Source of the DNA: Lysinibacillus_B sp036662795
GTDB lineage: Bacteria > Bacillota > Bacilli > Bacillales_A > Planococcaceae
Assembly (NCBI RefSeq): GCF_036662795.1
Contig: NZ_JBAFWZ010000018.1
Coordinates: forward strand, 1-60,673
Direction of reading: 5' to 3'
DNA: 60,673 bases
Below the pieces are notes generated by a model. That model searched no databases and was not told the origin of the DNA. It saw only the letters and a list, made by a program, of their open reading frames with translations. This document shows positions 1-9,416 of the stretch, piece after piece. Position 1 is the stretch's first letter. Every line of letters begins with the position of its first letter. A program made the translations under genes and the position numbers.

Positions 1-38
1 AAACAGGAAGAATAAAAAACAGAAAATTCAGTAAAATT

Positions 39-617
39 TTATGCGACGGTAGTGAAATGGTCTACTTTATTAAAATTTTTAATATGCCATTGACCTTTAT
101 CAAACTCAAGCTCACTGATGCAAGCGTTATGAAGCTGCGTTTTTCCAGAGCCAATGCTACCGTTTGATATGCTTGCTAAGATTGAATTAATAACTGCCCC
201 ATGAGCCACAAGTATTACATTTCCCCCTTCATACTCATCGTTTATTTTGGTAATACCAGCCATTACTCGATTGGTTAAGGATGCTCGATCTTCTGCGTTC
301 GAATATTGATTATCCGGAAATGCCAACAGCCTTTCCTCAGGGCTCATCCCTTCCCCATCTCCATAGCTTCTTTCAACGAAATTTTGCATTTCAATTAGTG
401 GAACATCTATGTAAGTTTGAATGATTTCTGCTGTTTTTTTAGCCCTTTGTAGTGGACTAGTAATGATTAGATTCCATGTCGTAGCTGCTAAAAACCTTCC
501 ACAATCCTTTGCTTGTTCTACGCCATTACTATTTAACTCTACATCTGTTCTTCCTTGAAGTTTACCCAAAACGTTCCAATCCGTTTCACCGTGTCGTACT
601 AAGCAAATTCTCGTCAT
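39..617 (-). CDS. Histidine phosphatase family protein (phosphoglycerate mutase-like)
   Basis: The N-terminus LVRHGETDWN carries the RHG phospho-acceptor histidine of the branch-1 histidine phosphatase superfamily. The second histidine lies near residue 141 in LVAHGAV, and ERSYGDGEG holds the likely acid/base glutamate. The length of 192 aa fits small cytosolic members such as Bacillus YhfR/PhoE or cobalamin phosphatase CobC. No cobalamin genes are nearby, so the substrate is unknown. The ATG at 617 is favoured because family proteins usually begin two or three residues before the CLVRHG strand; a GTG three codons upstream (626) is an alternative. The gene stands alone, separated from the next by about 90 bp. 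Confidence 0.85.
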   Translation of the reverse strand: MTRICLVRHGETDWNVLGKLQGRTDVELNSNGVEQAKDCGRFLAATTWNLIITSPLQRAKKTAEIIQTYIDVPLIEMQNFVERSYGDGEGMSPEERLLAFPDNQYSNAEDRASLTNRVMAGITKINDEYEGGNVILVAHGAVINSILASISNGSIGSGKTQLHNACISELEFDKGQWHIKNFNKVDHFTTVA

Positions 618-703
618 AAAATCCACACATCCTCAAATTAATATTAAATTACATTTTGGGATAACGAAGAAACAATCCTATTTTGCATAGTTCTCCTTCA
701 CAA

Positions 704-1360
704 CTAGAGCGTCTCTTCCAATTTCTGAATCTTTGAGTGGGACATTACATATACATTGCCGAAAATGTCGATTTTGCTTCCCTTTACCCGTACAGCGCAA
801 TCCTTATTCGACGCATAAATATCCATTTCTTCCGATAAAGAGGACAATTCGCTTTGAACAAGAGCAATGTTATTTTCAAGATCATAATGAGACAGGACGG
901 AAAAATTGTCTAGACCTACTCCGTCATAAAGAGCGTTTATTTCAACTTTATATCCAAGTTTTTTCGAACATAGCCATTTAGCGGACATATTGATGGCACC
1001 CGCGCTTGCTCCCATCACAACGGCTCCGCTTTTTTTTATCACATACGACAATTCATAATCATTCAAAAAATTATTTTGATTAACCGTATTTCCACCTAAC
1101 AAGAAAATGACTGACGCATTTTGAATTAACTTATGGGCATCTTCCTTATGTACGCTATAATTGATCAAATAATATTCATCAAACGTAATGCCAGCCTGGT
1201 CTAGCCACGACCGTTCAGTAGCACCATCCTCTTCTAACAAATAAGGATTCGAGCTAATCATTACAATCGATTTTCTATCAGTTATATCCTCGTGTAACAC
1301 TCTGACCAGATTCTCTGGAAAAAAAGAGTTAAACCACCCTAAATAATAGTGAGTTTTCAT
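704..1360 (-). CDS. Peptidase E-like serine peptidase (family S51, class I amidotransferase fold)
   Basis: The 218-aa protein has the S51 nucleophile elbow GASAGAIN (Ser near residue 120), preceded by the glycine-rich FLLGGNT strand. A conserved His sits in VLSHYD. Family members are cytosolic; E. coli PepE cleaves Asp-X dipeptides, and other S51 relatives process cyanophycin. The start at 1360 (MKTHYYLGWF) follows a GGGGGT ribosome-binding site by about 4 nt, so an upstream ATG giving 12 extra residues is unlikely. It lies tail to head with the histidine phosphatase without an obvious shared regulator. The substrate cannot be told from sequence. Confidence 0.75.
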   Translation of the reverse strand: MKTHYYLGWFNSFFPENLVRVLHEDITDRKSIVMISSNPYLLEEDGATERSWLDQAGITFDEYYLINYSVHKEDAHKLIQNASVIFLLGGNTVNQNNFLNDYELSYVIKKSGAVVMGASAGAINMSAKWLCSKKLGYKVEINALYDGVGLDNFSVLSHYDLENNIALVQSELSSLSEEMDIYASNKDCAVRVKGSKIDIFGNVYVMSHSKIQKLEETL

Positions 1361-1560
1361 AAGTACCCCCGTTGCAAAGATAAGATTAAATAACATTAAT
1401 TTATTGCGTTACCAATTCGGTTTTCTTGTTAACAATACGATACACGCCTCATGCTAAGTGACAGAATAATCATTCATAGTTTCAGTGTAACAGTTTAAAT
1501 TCTCTTATTCTATAAGCGGTTCTGTTTGTTGAACTACTTTTCCTAAGTCATCACAAACAA

Positions 1561-1598
1561 ACCCCACGAAAGCTGCTTGTTAGCCTTTCCGTGGGGGT
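1561..1598 (-). terminator. Rho-independent terminator of thiMDE
   Basis: A GC-rich inverted repeat (ACCCCACGAAAG / CTTTCCGTGGGGGT) lies 20 bp after the thiE stop. On the minus strand it is followed by a T-rich run, GGGGTTTGTTTG. Confidence 0.75.
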
Positions 1599-1618
1599 AA
1601 GATTACGATTTTATAAGG

Positions 1619-2251
1619 TTAATTCGTTAAATCTTTAAACACCGCGACTGTTTCGTTGATATTTTCACTTTCACAAATCGCTGAGATAACCGCTACGCCG
1701 TCTGCTCCGGCTTGGATTGGCTCGGTCCCATTTTGCTTTGTGATGCCACCTATTGCTACAATCGGCAGCTCAGGGTATTGGTGAGAGACTTGCTGTAAGA
1801 AGCTTGTACCAGCAGGTGTTTTTGCATCCGCCTTCGATTTTGTTGCAAAAATCGGGCCAATCCCAACATAGTCGGCTTTGTGTGTAAGTGCAACCTGCAA
1901 TTCCTCCATGTTATGGACCGAAATCCCGAGTATTCGATCGCCGATTTTTTCTCGAACCTCACCAACGGACATATCCTCCTGGCCAATATGAACACCGTCT
2001 GCTCCAAGCTTTATGGCGAGTTCAATATCATCATTTACAATAAAGGGCACGTCGTACTTCTGGCAAAGCTTCTGACATTCAATGGCAAACCCCTCGTACG
2101 CCGCACCGTGTAACGCACCGTCGCCTTTTTCTCTCAATTGAAAAATGGTCACGCCTGCCTGTAATGCCTCCTCAAGAACCTTTAGTGGCTCGCGATTCGT
2201 TATATTTTGTGTCCCCATAATAAAATAAACTTGTAAATTCTCACGCTTCAT
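1619..2251 (-). CDS. thiE: Thiamine phosphate synthase ThiE
   Basis: ThiE joins HMP pyrophosphate and thiazole phosphate to give thiamine monophosphate. The 210-aa TIM barrel shows family signatures in order: QLREKG (near residue 39), IVNDD with GADGVHIGQED (pyrophosphate and Mg binding), GIGPIFATKSK (thiazole phosphate loop) and VAIGGI near the C-terminus. The start overlaps the thiD stop by 11 bp, which supports translational coupling in thiM-thiD-thiE. A diverged paralogue, tenI, is found at 27.5 kb. Expression should fall with TPP through the leader at 3.9 kb. Confidence 0.95.
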   Translation of the reverse strand: MKRENLQVYFIMGTQNITNREPLKVLEEALQAGVTIFQLREKGDGALHGAAYEGFAIECQKLCQKYDVPFIVNDDIELAIKLGADGVHIGQEDMSVGEVREKIGDRILGISVHNMEELQVALTHKADYVGIGPIFATKSKADAKTPAGTSFLQQVSHQYPELPIVAIGGITKQNGTEPIQAGADGVAVISAICESENINETVAVFKDLTN

Positions 2252-3062
2252 GGACTGTCACCTCACACTGCCCCTCATGTTCTTTGTAGGCAAAATGATT
2301 TGTCGGACCGTGCCCATTCCCGATATTTAACGGGTTTGAAATCGCTAGCTGAACAAATTTCTTCGCTTCTATTATTGCTTCACGTACACTTAATCCTCTT
2401 CCTAGAAAAGCGGTACATGCAGCAGAAAATGTGCAGCCTGTGCCATGTGTTTGTCTTGTTTGGATTCGCTCGCTTGTCATTGTAAAGCTCGTGCCATCAT
2501 TGAAAAACACTGTATCAATTGCATCCTTACCTGATAAGTGTCCACCCTTCATGACGACACACGAAACACCAAGCTGTAGTATCGCTTGTGCAGCTTTTTT
2601 AATATCCTCCTCTGTCTCAATACGAAGTCCTGTAATTTCTTCGGCTTCTGGAATATTCGGTGTTAGGACAGTAGCAATCGGCAGCAGCTTCGTTTTAAGG
2701 GCATCCATTGCCTGTTGTTGAAGTAGGCTCGCCCCTCCCTTTGCTATCATCACTGGATCAATCACGAGTTGGACCGACTGATCCGCCAAAAAATCCGCGA
2801 CTTTCTCAATAATTTCAGCAGAAAATAACATTCCTGTTTTCACAGCTCTAACGGGCATATCCTCAAAAACAGTCCTCATTTGGTCCTGGACAAATTGGGG
2901 TGTAGTTGGAAAAATCCCGTTAACACCTAGTGTATTTTGAGCGGTTAAGGCTGTAATGGCTGTTGTACCAAATACACCTAACTCCTGAAATGTTTTAAGA
3001 TCCGCTTGAATTCCTGCTCCTCCACCGCTATCTGAACCAGCTACAGTCATAACAATATTCAT
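2241..3062 (-). CDS. thiD: Hydroxymethylpyrimidine/phosphomethylpyrimidine kinase ThiD
   Basis: This ribokinase-fold enzyme phosphorylates HMP and then HMP-P, giving the pyrimidine substrate of ThiE. Its 273 aa start with TVAGSDSGGGAGIQADLKT, the substrate-binding signature. DPVMIAKGGA and HGTGCTFSAA (anion hole and catalytic Asp region) follow at the usual places. It overlaps the thiM stop by 4 bp and thiE by 11 bp. Pyridoxal kinases share the fold, but the operon position and the GSDSGGGAGIQAD motif favour ThiD. Confidence 0.95.
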   Translation of the reverse strand: MNIVMTVAGSDSGGGAGIQADLKTFQELGVFGTTAITALTAQNTLGVNGIFPTTPQFVQDQMRTVFEDMPVRAVKTGMLFSAEIIEKVADFLADQSVQLVIDPVMIAKGGASLLQQQAMDALKTKLLPIATVLTPNIPEAEEITGLRIETEEDIKKAAQAILQLGVSCVVMKGGHLSGKDAIDTVFFNDGTSFTMTSERIQTRQTHGTGCTFSAACTAFLGRGLSVREAIIEAKKFVQLAISNPLNIGNGHGPTNHFAYKEHEGQCEVTVHEA

Positions 3063-3811
3063 CCTATTTCACCTCTTGAAATTAATTGTAGTGCATTTAA
3101 AACGCCCACTCCAAACGAGCCGATGCCACGCTCATGAGAAGCCATTATTGCTACACCCTTATAGTCTTGTAGGACATTTTGTAGCGTAGAGAGCGCGTTA
3201 TCTGTTGAAGCTAGCGCCGCTGTACAGATAGCACTTAGTAAACAGCCTGTTCCGGTTACTTCCGTCATGCGCTCGTCACCACCCTCTGCACGAAGGACAT
3301 CCCTACCATCTGTAACGATATCGGTGCTCCCTGTCACAACAACAAGGCAGCTATATTTCTTCGCTACTGCGATTGCTACACTTTCTACATCCATTTCTCC
3401 TGTGCCGCTGTCGACACCTTTTCCGTCCCACCTAACTCCAGCAATCGCTGCAAGCTCCCCTGTATTACAGCGAATGCAGTCGAATTTCACTGTGCCCAAT
3501 AGCTCCTGCACAACATTCATGCGAAACTTCGAAGCACCTACGCCAACAGGATCTAATACAACTGGAATGCCGCGCTCATTGGCACATTGTCCCGCCAGCT
3601 TCATCGCCTTACTTTTTACTTCATTGACTGTTCCGATGTTAATTAACAAAGCATCGACAATTGAAGCCATATCCCTCATTTCTTGTACTTCATCAGCCAT
3701 AATCGGTGAAGCACCAATAGCTAGTAGACCGTTTGCCGTAAAATTTGCGACAACATAATTTGTAATACAGTGTACAAGCGGTTTTTTTGCTCGAATTTCT
3801 TTTAAGCTCAC
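3059..3811 (-). CDS. thiM: Hydroxyethylthiazole kinase ThiM
   Basis: ThiM salvages 4-methyl-5-hydroxyethylthiazole by phosphorylation. The motifs PLVHCITNYVVANFTANGLLA, ASPIMADE, VVLDPVGVGAS and the C-terminal anion hole VTGTGCLLSA are typical. The GTG at 3811 is preceded by GAGG at a 9-nt spacing, whereas the earlier GTG at 3826 has no ribosome-binding site, so a 250-aa product is preferred. It is the first gene after the TPP riboswitch and is coupled to thiD by a 4-bp overlap. In the anion hole the residue before GC is threonine-glycine, as expected of an active kinase. Confidence 0.95.
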   Translation of the reverse strand: MSLKEIRAKKPLVHCITNYVVANFTANGLLAIGASPIMADEVQEMRDMASIVDALLINIGTVNEVKSKAMKLAGQCANERGIPVVLDPVGVGASKFRMNVVQELLGTVKFDCIRCNTGELAAIAGVRWDGKGVDSGTGEMDVESVAIAVAKKYSCLVVVTGSTDIVTDGRDVLRAEGGDERMTEVTGTGCLLSAICTAALASTDNALSTLQNVLQDYKGVAIMASHERGIGSFGVGVLNALQLISRGEIG

Positions 3812-3879
3812 GTTTGATTTCCTCACTTTTTCATAGTTTATTGATTCAGGCTTGCCAATTCATCCTTGACGAGTGAAAG

Positions 3880-3917
3880 AAAAAAAACGATATTAGGACA
3901 GAGCCTAACATCGTTTT
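3880..3917 (-). terminator. Riboswitch expression-platform terminator of thiMDE
   Basis: The minus strand reads ACGATGTTAGG-loop-CCTAATATCGT followed by a long T run, directly after the TPP aptamer and before thiM. This is the expected attenuator for a transcriptional OFF switch. Confidence 0.85.
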
Positions 3918-3935
3918 TGAGTTGGTTTCTATCCA

Positions 3936-4022
3936 CATCCCTACGCAAGTATTAACTTACAGGTTCTAAGAGTCAGTGCAGTCTTGTGCACAATCTCAGC
4001 CGACTAACCCGGCCCCTCCTGT
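3936..4022 (-). promoter_or_regulatory. TPP riboswitch (THI element) upstream of thiM
   Basis: On the minus strand the conserved blocks occur in order: AGGAGGGG, GGCTGAGA (pyrimidine-sensing loop), GAACCTG, GTTAATACTTGCGTAGGGA (pyrophosphate-binding helix). These match the TPP aptamer consensus. The terminator at 3880-3917 supplies the expression platform. High TPP should stop transcription of thiM-thiD-thiE. Confidence 0.93.
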
Positions 4023-4048
4023 GGTTGTTATTTAATTGGAATGCCCCT

Positions 4049-4077
4049 ATCATAACGAAGTCCTATCGAAATTTCAA
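4049..4077 (-). promoter_or_regulatory. Sigma-A-type promoter of thiMDE
   Basis: On the minus strand TTGAAA (4077-4072) and TATGAT (4054-4049) are separated by 17 bp and lie about 30 bp before the riboswitch. Pattern match only. Confidence 0.7.
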
Positions 4078-4112
4078 TAAGGTTGAAATCATTTTTTATA
4101 GTAGGGGGCAAT

Positions 4113-5573
4113 TTATATGAAGGCTGACTCTTGATTGTTATAGAAGCTTATTAGATTGCGACCGGTGTTTTTGGATTGATATAGAGCCTGATCAGCTAAA
4201 TCTAATAATACTTTCAATTCCTTGTCTCGGCAATCATATAGGGAGGCTACGCCCATACTAAGTGTTAAATTCACTTCAAGCTCCTCCGTTCGGAATTCAA
4301 AGTTAGTCATTTGGTTGAATAGCCCTTGGAAAAATGCTTCAGCTTCTTCAACCTGCTCAATTAAAAATACAAATTCATCTCCAGCATAGCGTGCAAAAAC
4401 TACCTTTTCCGGCAATGCCTTTTTCACTACATGCGCTAATTGCTGTATCGCTAAATCTCCTATAATATGACCAAAACGATCATTAATATTTTTAAAATGA
4501 TCGATATCTATAATTCCACAGTATACATTAGACCCTTTACGATTCGCATCATCAACTAGCTTGGAACCGTGTTTTTCTAAATATCTACGGTTAGGGATGG
4601 ACGTTAAACCATCCACATAAACAAGCTGTTTCATACTATCTAAATCGATTTCTTTTATCACCTTAATAGTTTCGGAGCGTAATTGCTTCTTTTGTTGATT
4701 ACTTAGTTTTTCATTTAGCAAATTGGCATACTGTAAGGCGTATTTATAGTCTCCCACATTTTCATTTGACTTTATTAAATTCTCTAAAATAATTGTTAAA
4801 AATGGCTCTTCCTCTGTTTTTTTTACATAGTCGTATGCTTTTTCTAATTCCTCGATTGCCTTCTCATAATGCCCTAAGCTATTAAAATAACGACCTTTTA
4901 CACAGCGATAGTACATGACCTCTCGACTATGCTTTTCGATTTCATTAATTTTTTCAAAGGAATGTAGGAGTTCCTCTATTTCATCTAATTTATTCCACTC
5001 TAATTTAATGGTAATCAGATTCAAATAATAGGCAGCCTCGGACATCGTTGTTTTTACCCTTGGATCCCTGTCGAAAATTCTTTTTACCTCATAGGCAATT
5101 TCATTTGCATGATCAAAATTCTTCATTATTAAATAGACCGCTTGTAAATTAATCAAACTAAGTAAATAACGCTTTGTATCATTGAGCTTTTTCGCTAAAA
5201 AAATTGCTTCGTTATAATACTCGATTGCTGATTCCTCTGCACCAATTGATGCACTAATAAACGCTAAATATGTATTGAGCTTTAATCTATTGACCTCTGT
5301 ACCATATTCATTACAATACGCTTTATACTCAGGCAAATATTTATATAACTCTTCGACACGCCCCATGTTCGCAAGATTCTGACATATCCACCCGAGGCAA
5401 TCGATTACTTTATCATATTGCTTAACCTGTTCGTATTCCGTTTTTAGTATCCGAAAGTAACTTAAACCTTCTTCAAAATTTGCAATCAAATGCATGCTTT
5501 TTGCATATTCAAACTTTTCATCTAATGTTTGTAAACTATCAAATTCAATTGTTTCTGTTTGTTGCATAAGCAT
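4113..5573 (-). CDS. TPR-repeat protein with C-terminal GGDEF diguanylate cyclase domain
   Basis: Residues about 15-310 are helical TPR-like repeats (for example KGRYFNSLGHYEKAIEELEKAYDYV) with no membrane segment. Residues about 318-480 form a GGDEF domain with LTSIPNRR, DIDHFKNIND and RYAGDEF. The signature is AGDEF, a variant seen in active cyclases. The inhibitory I-site RxxD five residues upstream is absent (the place reads PEKV), so product inhibition is not expected. TALYQSKNTGRN-like SDQALYQSKNTGRN ends the fold. The ATG at 5573 follows GGGAG by 6 nt. A cytosolic c-di-GMP synthase responding to a protein or peptide partner is my inference. The gene is monocistronic. Confidence 0.88.
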   Translation of the reverse strand: MLMQQTETIEFDSLQTLDEKFEYAKSMHLIANFEEGLSYFRILKTEYEQVKQYDKVIDCLGWICQNLANMGRVEELYKYLPEYKAYCNEYGTEVNRLKLNTYLAFISASIGAEESAIEYYNEAIFLAKKLNDTKRYLLSLINLQAVYLIMKNFDHANEIAYEVKRIFDRDPRVKTTMSEAAYYLNLITIKLEWNKLDEIEELLHSFEKINEIEKHSREVMYYRCVKGRYFNSLGHYEKAIEELEKAYDYVKKTEEEPFLTIILENLIKSNENVGDYKYALQYANLLNEKLSNQQKKQLRSETIKVIKEIDLDSMKQLVYVDGLTSIPNRRYLEKHGSKLVDDANRKGSNVYCGIIDIDHFKNINDRFGHIIGDLAIQQLAHVVKKALPEKVVFARYAGDEFVFLIEQVEEAEAFFQGLFNQMTNFEFRTEELEVNLTLSMGVASLYDCRDKELKVLLDLADQALYQSKNTGRNLISFYNNQESAFI

Positions 5574-5813
5574 GTCTGGCTCCCTTATTACAGATTTCTT
5601 ATTTTAATTAACATAGCATTAGGAGTTATTTTGCAATAATAATCACTAGTTAGATTATACCACATTATTGTAATAATTTATATAAATATAACAATACAAG
5701 AAATATTTTTTTGATAGTTACAGCATCATTTGTAGATAGGTGTTAAGTCGCAACTCCAAAATTATTTAAGCAAAATATTAACAATATCCACTAGTATGTA
5801 GCTTTCTTCCAAT

Positions 5814-5891
5814 AAAAAAAGAATTCGCCCATTTCTACTTAGAAAAAGGCTTTTGATAGCTTTCCCCCGTAGAAATAAGGCAAATTCTTTA
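5814..5891 (-). terminator. Terminator after pheT
   Basis: A long interrupted inverted repeat (AAAGAATTCGCC..TTCTAC / GTAGAAAT..GGCAAATTCTTT) ends in a seven-T run on the minus strand, 30 bp after the pheT stop. The remainder of the 5574-5920 gap shows no gene. Confidence 0.7.
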
Positions 5892-5920
5892 TATTTATAT
5901 CAAATTTTCATCTAATATTT

Positions 5921-8326
5921 TTATCGTACTTCCGCACCAGCCTGTGCTAATGCTTTTAAGACTTTATTATGTGCAGCTACTACCTCTTCATCAGTTAGCG
6001 TGTGCTCTGGGTCGAAGTAAGTTAATGAGAAGGCAACAGATTTTTTACCTGGAGCCATTTTTTCTCCCTCGTACACGTCAAACACTTTTACATCCTTCAG
6101 AAGCTTTGTTCCTGCCCCTTTAATGATTCGAACAATTTCACCAGAGGCTGTTGTCTGATCAAGCTCAAGGGCAATATCACGAGTCATTGCTGGGAAGCGC
6201 GGAACAGGCGTATACACTAAGTCCTCTGTTACAGCACTTAAAACTGCTAATAAATTTAACTCAGCAACATAAGTCTCTTTTACGCCAGCTTGCTTTTGCT
6301 GAGCTGGGTGAAGCTGGCCGATAAGACCAATTTTTTCACCGTCTAGTAGTACATGGGCTGTACGACCAGGATGTAAGCCATCAACAGTTGCTCCTTCATA
6401 AGAAACGCGGTCTGTTAAGCTAAACTTTGCAAATATAGCCTCGATAATTCCTTTTGCTACGAAGAAATCAACAGGCTTCTTCTCACCCTGCCAAGCGTTA
6501 TCCGTCCACTTACCAGTTAGTACAAGCGCTAAATGCTCTTCCTCGAATGGAAGCTCCTCAGACGTTTGGCCAAGGAATACAGAGCCGATTTCGTAAAGTG
6601 CTACAGAGTCAATTTGACGAGCTACATTATAAGCGGCTGCTTCTACTAAATGAGGGATTAAGCTTTGACGTAGGGTTGAACGCTCCTCAGACATTGGCAT
6701 TAACAGCTTTGTTGTTTCTTCAGCTTTTAAAGCGAATTTTTGTGAGTCCTCCTCTGACGTTAATGAGTATGTTACAGCTTGGAATAATCCAGCCCCCTCC
6801 ATAACATTACGAACGATTCTTCGTTTTGCTTGGTAAGGTGTTAAACGACCTACTACATCCGACTCTGGTAGGGTCATTGGAATTTCATCATAGCCATACA
6901 TACGTGCAATTTCTTCCACGATGTCTTCTTCGATTTTAATATCCTGACGACGTGTCGGTGCATCGATGATCAGCATGCCATTTGCCGCTTCTACACCAAA
7001 ACCTAGACGTTCTAAAATAGAGAGCATTTCTTCTAAGGAAATTTTCATTCCAAGACGGCCGTTAATGAAGTCTGGCGAAACAACAACACGAGCTGGCGTT
7101 TTGTCTAGCTCATCTACAAGTACTGTACCTTCTAGTACTTCACCACCTGCAAGCTCTGAGAGTAGCTGTGCCGCGCGTTCAGTAGCAGGAAGTACACGGT
7201 TCGGGTCTACGCCTTTTTCAAAGCGAGCTGATGAATCTGAGCGTAAGCCTAAATCCTTTGATGTACGGCGAACTGAACCACCTGCGAAGTAAGCAGATTC
7301 AATCACAACTGTTGTTGTAGCATCTGACACCTCAGAGTTTGCACCACCCATAACACCAGCAACTGCAACTGGCTCTTTGCCATTCGTAATGACAAAGTTG
7401 TGAGAGGCTAATGTACGCTCTACATCATCAAGTGTCGTAATTTTTTCTCCCTCTGTAGCAAAGCGTGTTACGATTTCACCTGTTTCTAGTTTATCGTAGT
7501 CAAATGCATGAAGTGGTTGACCGTACTCCATTAGGATATAGTTTGTAATATCTACTACGTTGTTATGAGGGCGAACACCTGCAGCCATTAAATAATGCTG
7601 TAGCCAAAGTGGAGATTCAGCCACTACTACGTTTTTCACTACTTTTGCTGAATATAGTGGGTTCGTTGCTGTGTCCTCTACACGAAGCTTTAATAGATCC
7701 TCTGCTTTTTCAGCTGAAGCCTTGTATGTGATTTCTGGCAGTTTCACGTCCTGTGAAAGAATCGCTGCTACCTCATAAGCAACACCTAGCATCGATAACG
7801 CATCTGAACGGTTTGGTGTTAGGCCAAGCTCTAAAACTGTATCGCGAAGCCCTAAAGTTTCAAGTGCATCCTCACCAGGAGTTACGTCTGCTGGTAAAAC
7901 ATAAATTCCTTCAGCATATGCTTTCGGTACAAGACGACCTTCAATGCCAAGCTCCTGTAGCGAGCAAATCATACCGTTCGATTCAACACCACGTAGCTTT
8001 GCTTTTTTAATTTTAATGCCGCCTGGAAGCTTAGCACCTGGAAGCGCTACAATCACCTTTTGTCCCTCATCGACATTCGGTGCACCACAAACGATTTGCT
8101 GAAGGACTTCTTCACCTACGTCCACCTGGCATACATTTAATTTATCTGCTTCAGGGTGTTTTTCTTTTGATACAACACTACCAACAACGACATTTGTCAT
8201 GCCAACAGAGCGATCGATGACTGCATCGACTTCAATTCCTGAGCGTGTAATTTTTTCTGCTAACTCTTGTGGGTCAAGACCATCAATATCTACATATTGG
8301 GATAACCATTTTAATGAAACTAACAT
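5921..8326 (-). CDS. pheT: Phenylalanine-tRNA ligase beta subunit
   Basis: PheT is the tRNA-binding and editing half of the (alpha-beta)2 synthetase that charges tRNA-Phe. The 801-aa length is the normal bacterial size. Domains in order are: N-terminal B1 (MLVSLKWLSQYVDI), an OB-fold EMAP-like tRNA-binding module (about 40-150, VVVGSV..HPEADKLNVC), the B3/B4 editing region, B5 (about 400-480), the catalytic-like core, and the C-terminal FDX-ACB anticodon-binding domain (PRFPAMTRDIALE onward). It follows pheS after 12 bp, and both are controlled by the T-box at 9.4-9.7 kb. Confidence 0.97.
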   Translation of the reverse strand: MLVSLKWLSQYVDIDGLDPQELAEKITRSGIEVDAVIDRSVGMTNVVVGSVVSKEKHPEADKLNVCQVDVGEEVLQQIVCGAPNVDEGQKVIVALPGAKLPGGIKIKKAKLRGVESNGMICSLQELGIEGRLVPKAYAEGIYVLPADVTPGEDALETLGLRDTVLELGLTPNRSDALSMLGVAYEVAAILSQDVKLPEITYKASAEKAEDLLKLRVEDTATNPLYSAKVVKNVVVAESPLWLQHYLMAAGVRPHNNVVDITNYILMEYGQPLHAFDYDKLETGEIVTRFATEGEKITTLDDVERTLASHNFVITNGKEPVAVAGVMGGANSEVSDATTTVVIESAYFAGGSVRRTSKDLGLRSDSSARFEKGVDPNRVLPATERAAQLLSELAGGEVLEGTVLVDELDKTPARVVVSPDFINGRLGMKISLEEMLSILERLGFGVEAANGMLIIDAPTRRQDIKIEEDIVEEIARMYGYDEIPMTLPESDVVGRLTPYQAKRRIVRNVMEGAGLFQAVTYSLTSEEDSQKFALKAEETTKLLMPMSEERSTLRQSLIPHLVEAAAYNVARQIDSVALYEIGSVFLGQTSEELPFEEEHLALVLTGKWTDNAWQGEKKPVDFFVAKGIIEAIFAKFSLTDRVSYEGATVDGLHPGRTAHVLLDGEKIGLIGQLHPAQQKQAGVKETYVAELNLLAVLSAVTEDLVYTPVPRFPAMTRDIALELDQTTASGEIVRIIKGAGTKLLKDVKVFDVYEGEKMAPGKKSVAFSLTYFDPEHTLTDEEVVAAHNKVLKALAQAGAEVR

Positions 8327-8338
8327 AAATCTTCCTCC

Positions 8339-9376
8339 TTACCCTTCACTTCGGTGGAATTGTGATAAGAAGCGTACGTCATTCGTATAGAAGTGACGGA
8401 TATCATCCACCCCGTATTTTAACATCGCGATACGCTCAGCACCGATACCGAACGCAAAGCCTGATACTTTTTTCGAATCATAGCCAGCCATTTCAAGCAC
8501 GTTCGGATGAACCATACCCGCACCTAAAATTTCAATCCAGCCTGTTTGCTTACATACGTTACAGCCCGCGCCACCGCACTTATGACAAGATACATCAACT
8601 TCTACAGATGGCTCTGTGAATGGGAAGAATGATGGACGTAAGCGAATTTCACGCTCAGCACCGAACATTTTCTTCGCTAATGCATCCAGTGTTCCTTTTA
8701 GATCACTCATGCGAATGTTTTCCCCGATAACTAGCCCTTCGATTTGCATGAATTGGTGAGAGTGTGTTGCATCATCTGTATCTCGGCGGAATACTTTACC
8801 TGGGCAAATAACGCGAATTGGCTCCCCTTTTTTCGCTTCCATCGTACGTGCCTGTACTGGTGACGTATGTGTACGCAGTAGGATCTCTTCTGAAATGTAG
8901 AATGAATCCTGCATATCACGAGCTGGATGACCTTTTGGTAAGTTCATCGCTTCAAAGTTATAGTAGTCTTTTTCTACTTCTGGCCCTTCTACGATTTCAT
9001 AGCCCATTCCAACGAACAAGTCTTCAATCTCTTCAATTACACGTGTTAATGGATGACGATTTCCTGATTTAATCGCAGCCCCTGGTAACGTAACATCGAT
9101 TGATTCCTTTTCCAATTGTGCTTGGATCGCTCTCTCTTCAAGTAAGTCTACCTTCGCCTCTAATTGAGCCGTAACGTTTTCGCGCACTGTATTCACAAGT
9201 GCCCCCATTTTCGGGCGCTCCTCAGCTGAAAGCTTACCCATTCCTTTTAATAAGTCCGTAATTGGTCCCTTTTTTCCTAAATAGGCAACACGAACATCAT
9301 TTAGTTGTTTTAAATCTGATGCTGCTTCAATTTTCGCTAGCGCTTCTTGCTCAAGCTGCTTTAATTGTTGTTCCAT
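8339..9376 (-). CDS. pheS: Phenylalanine-tRNA ligase alpha subunit
   Basis: PheS is the catalytic subunit of class II phenylalanyl-tRNA synthetase. It has an N-terminal coiled coil (residues 1-85) and motif 2 (GKVFRRDTDDATHSHQFMQ) and motif 3 (GFAFGIGAERIAML). The ATG at 9376 follows CAAGGAGG by 9 nt and gives 345 aa, the family length. An in-frame extension upstream runs into the T-box terminator and is not coding. FAFG in motif 3 contains the alanine typical of wild-type PheS specificity. Confidence 0.97.
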   Translation of the reverse strand: MEQQLKQLEQEALAKIEAASDLKQLNDVRVAYLGKKGPITDLLKGMGKLSAEERPKMGALVNTVRENVTAQLEAKVDLLEERAIQAQLEKESIDVTLPGAAIKSGNRHPLTRVIEEIEDLFVGMGYEIVEGPEVEKDYYNFEAMNLPKGHPARDMQDSFYISEEILLRTHTSPVQARTMEAKKGEPIRVICPGKVFRRDTDDATHSHQFMQIEGLVIGENIRMSDLKGTLDALAKKMFGAEREIRLRPSFFPFTEPSVEVDVSCHKCGGAGCNVCKQTGWIEILGAGMVHPNVLEMAGYDSKKVSGFAFGIGAERIAMLKYGVDDIRHFYTNDVRFLSQFHRSEG

Positions 9377-9416
9377 TTTATAAAAAACCTCCTTGTAGTT
9401 TTTACTTTGGCTGTGG

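Noticed and set aside
3059..3826. Use of the GTG at 3826 as thiM start
   Set aside because: No Shine-Dalgarno match precedes it, whereas GAGG is well placed for the GTG at 3811.
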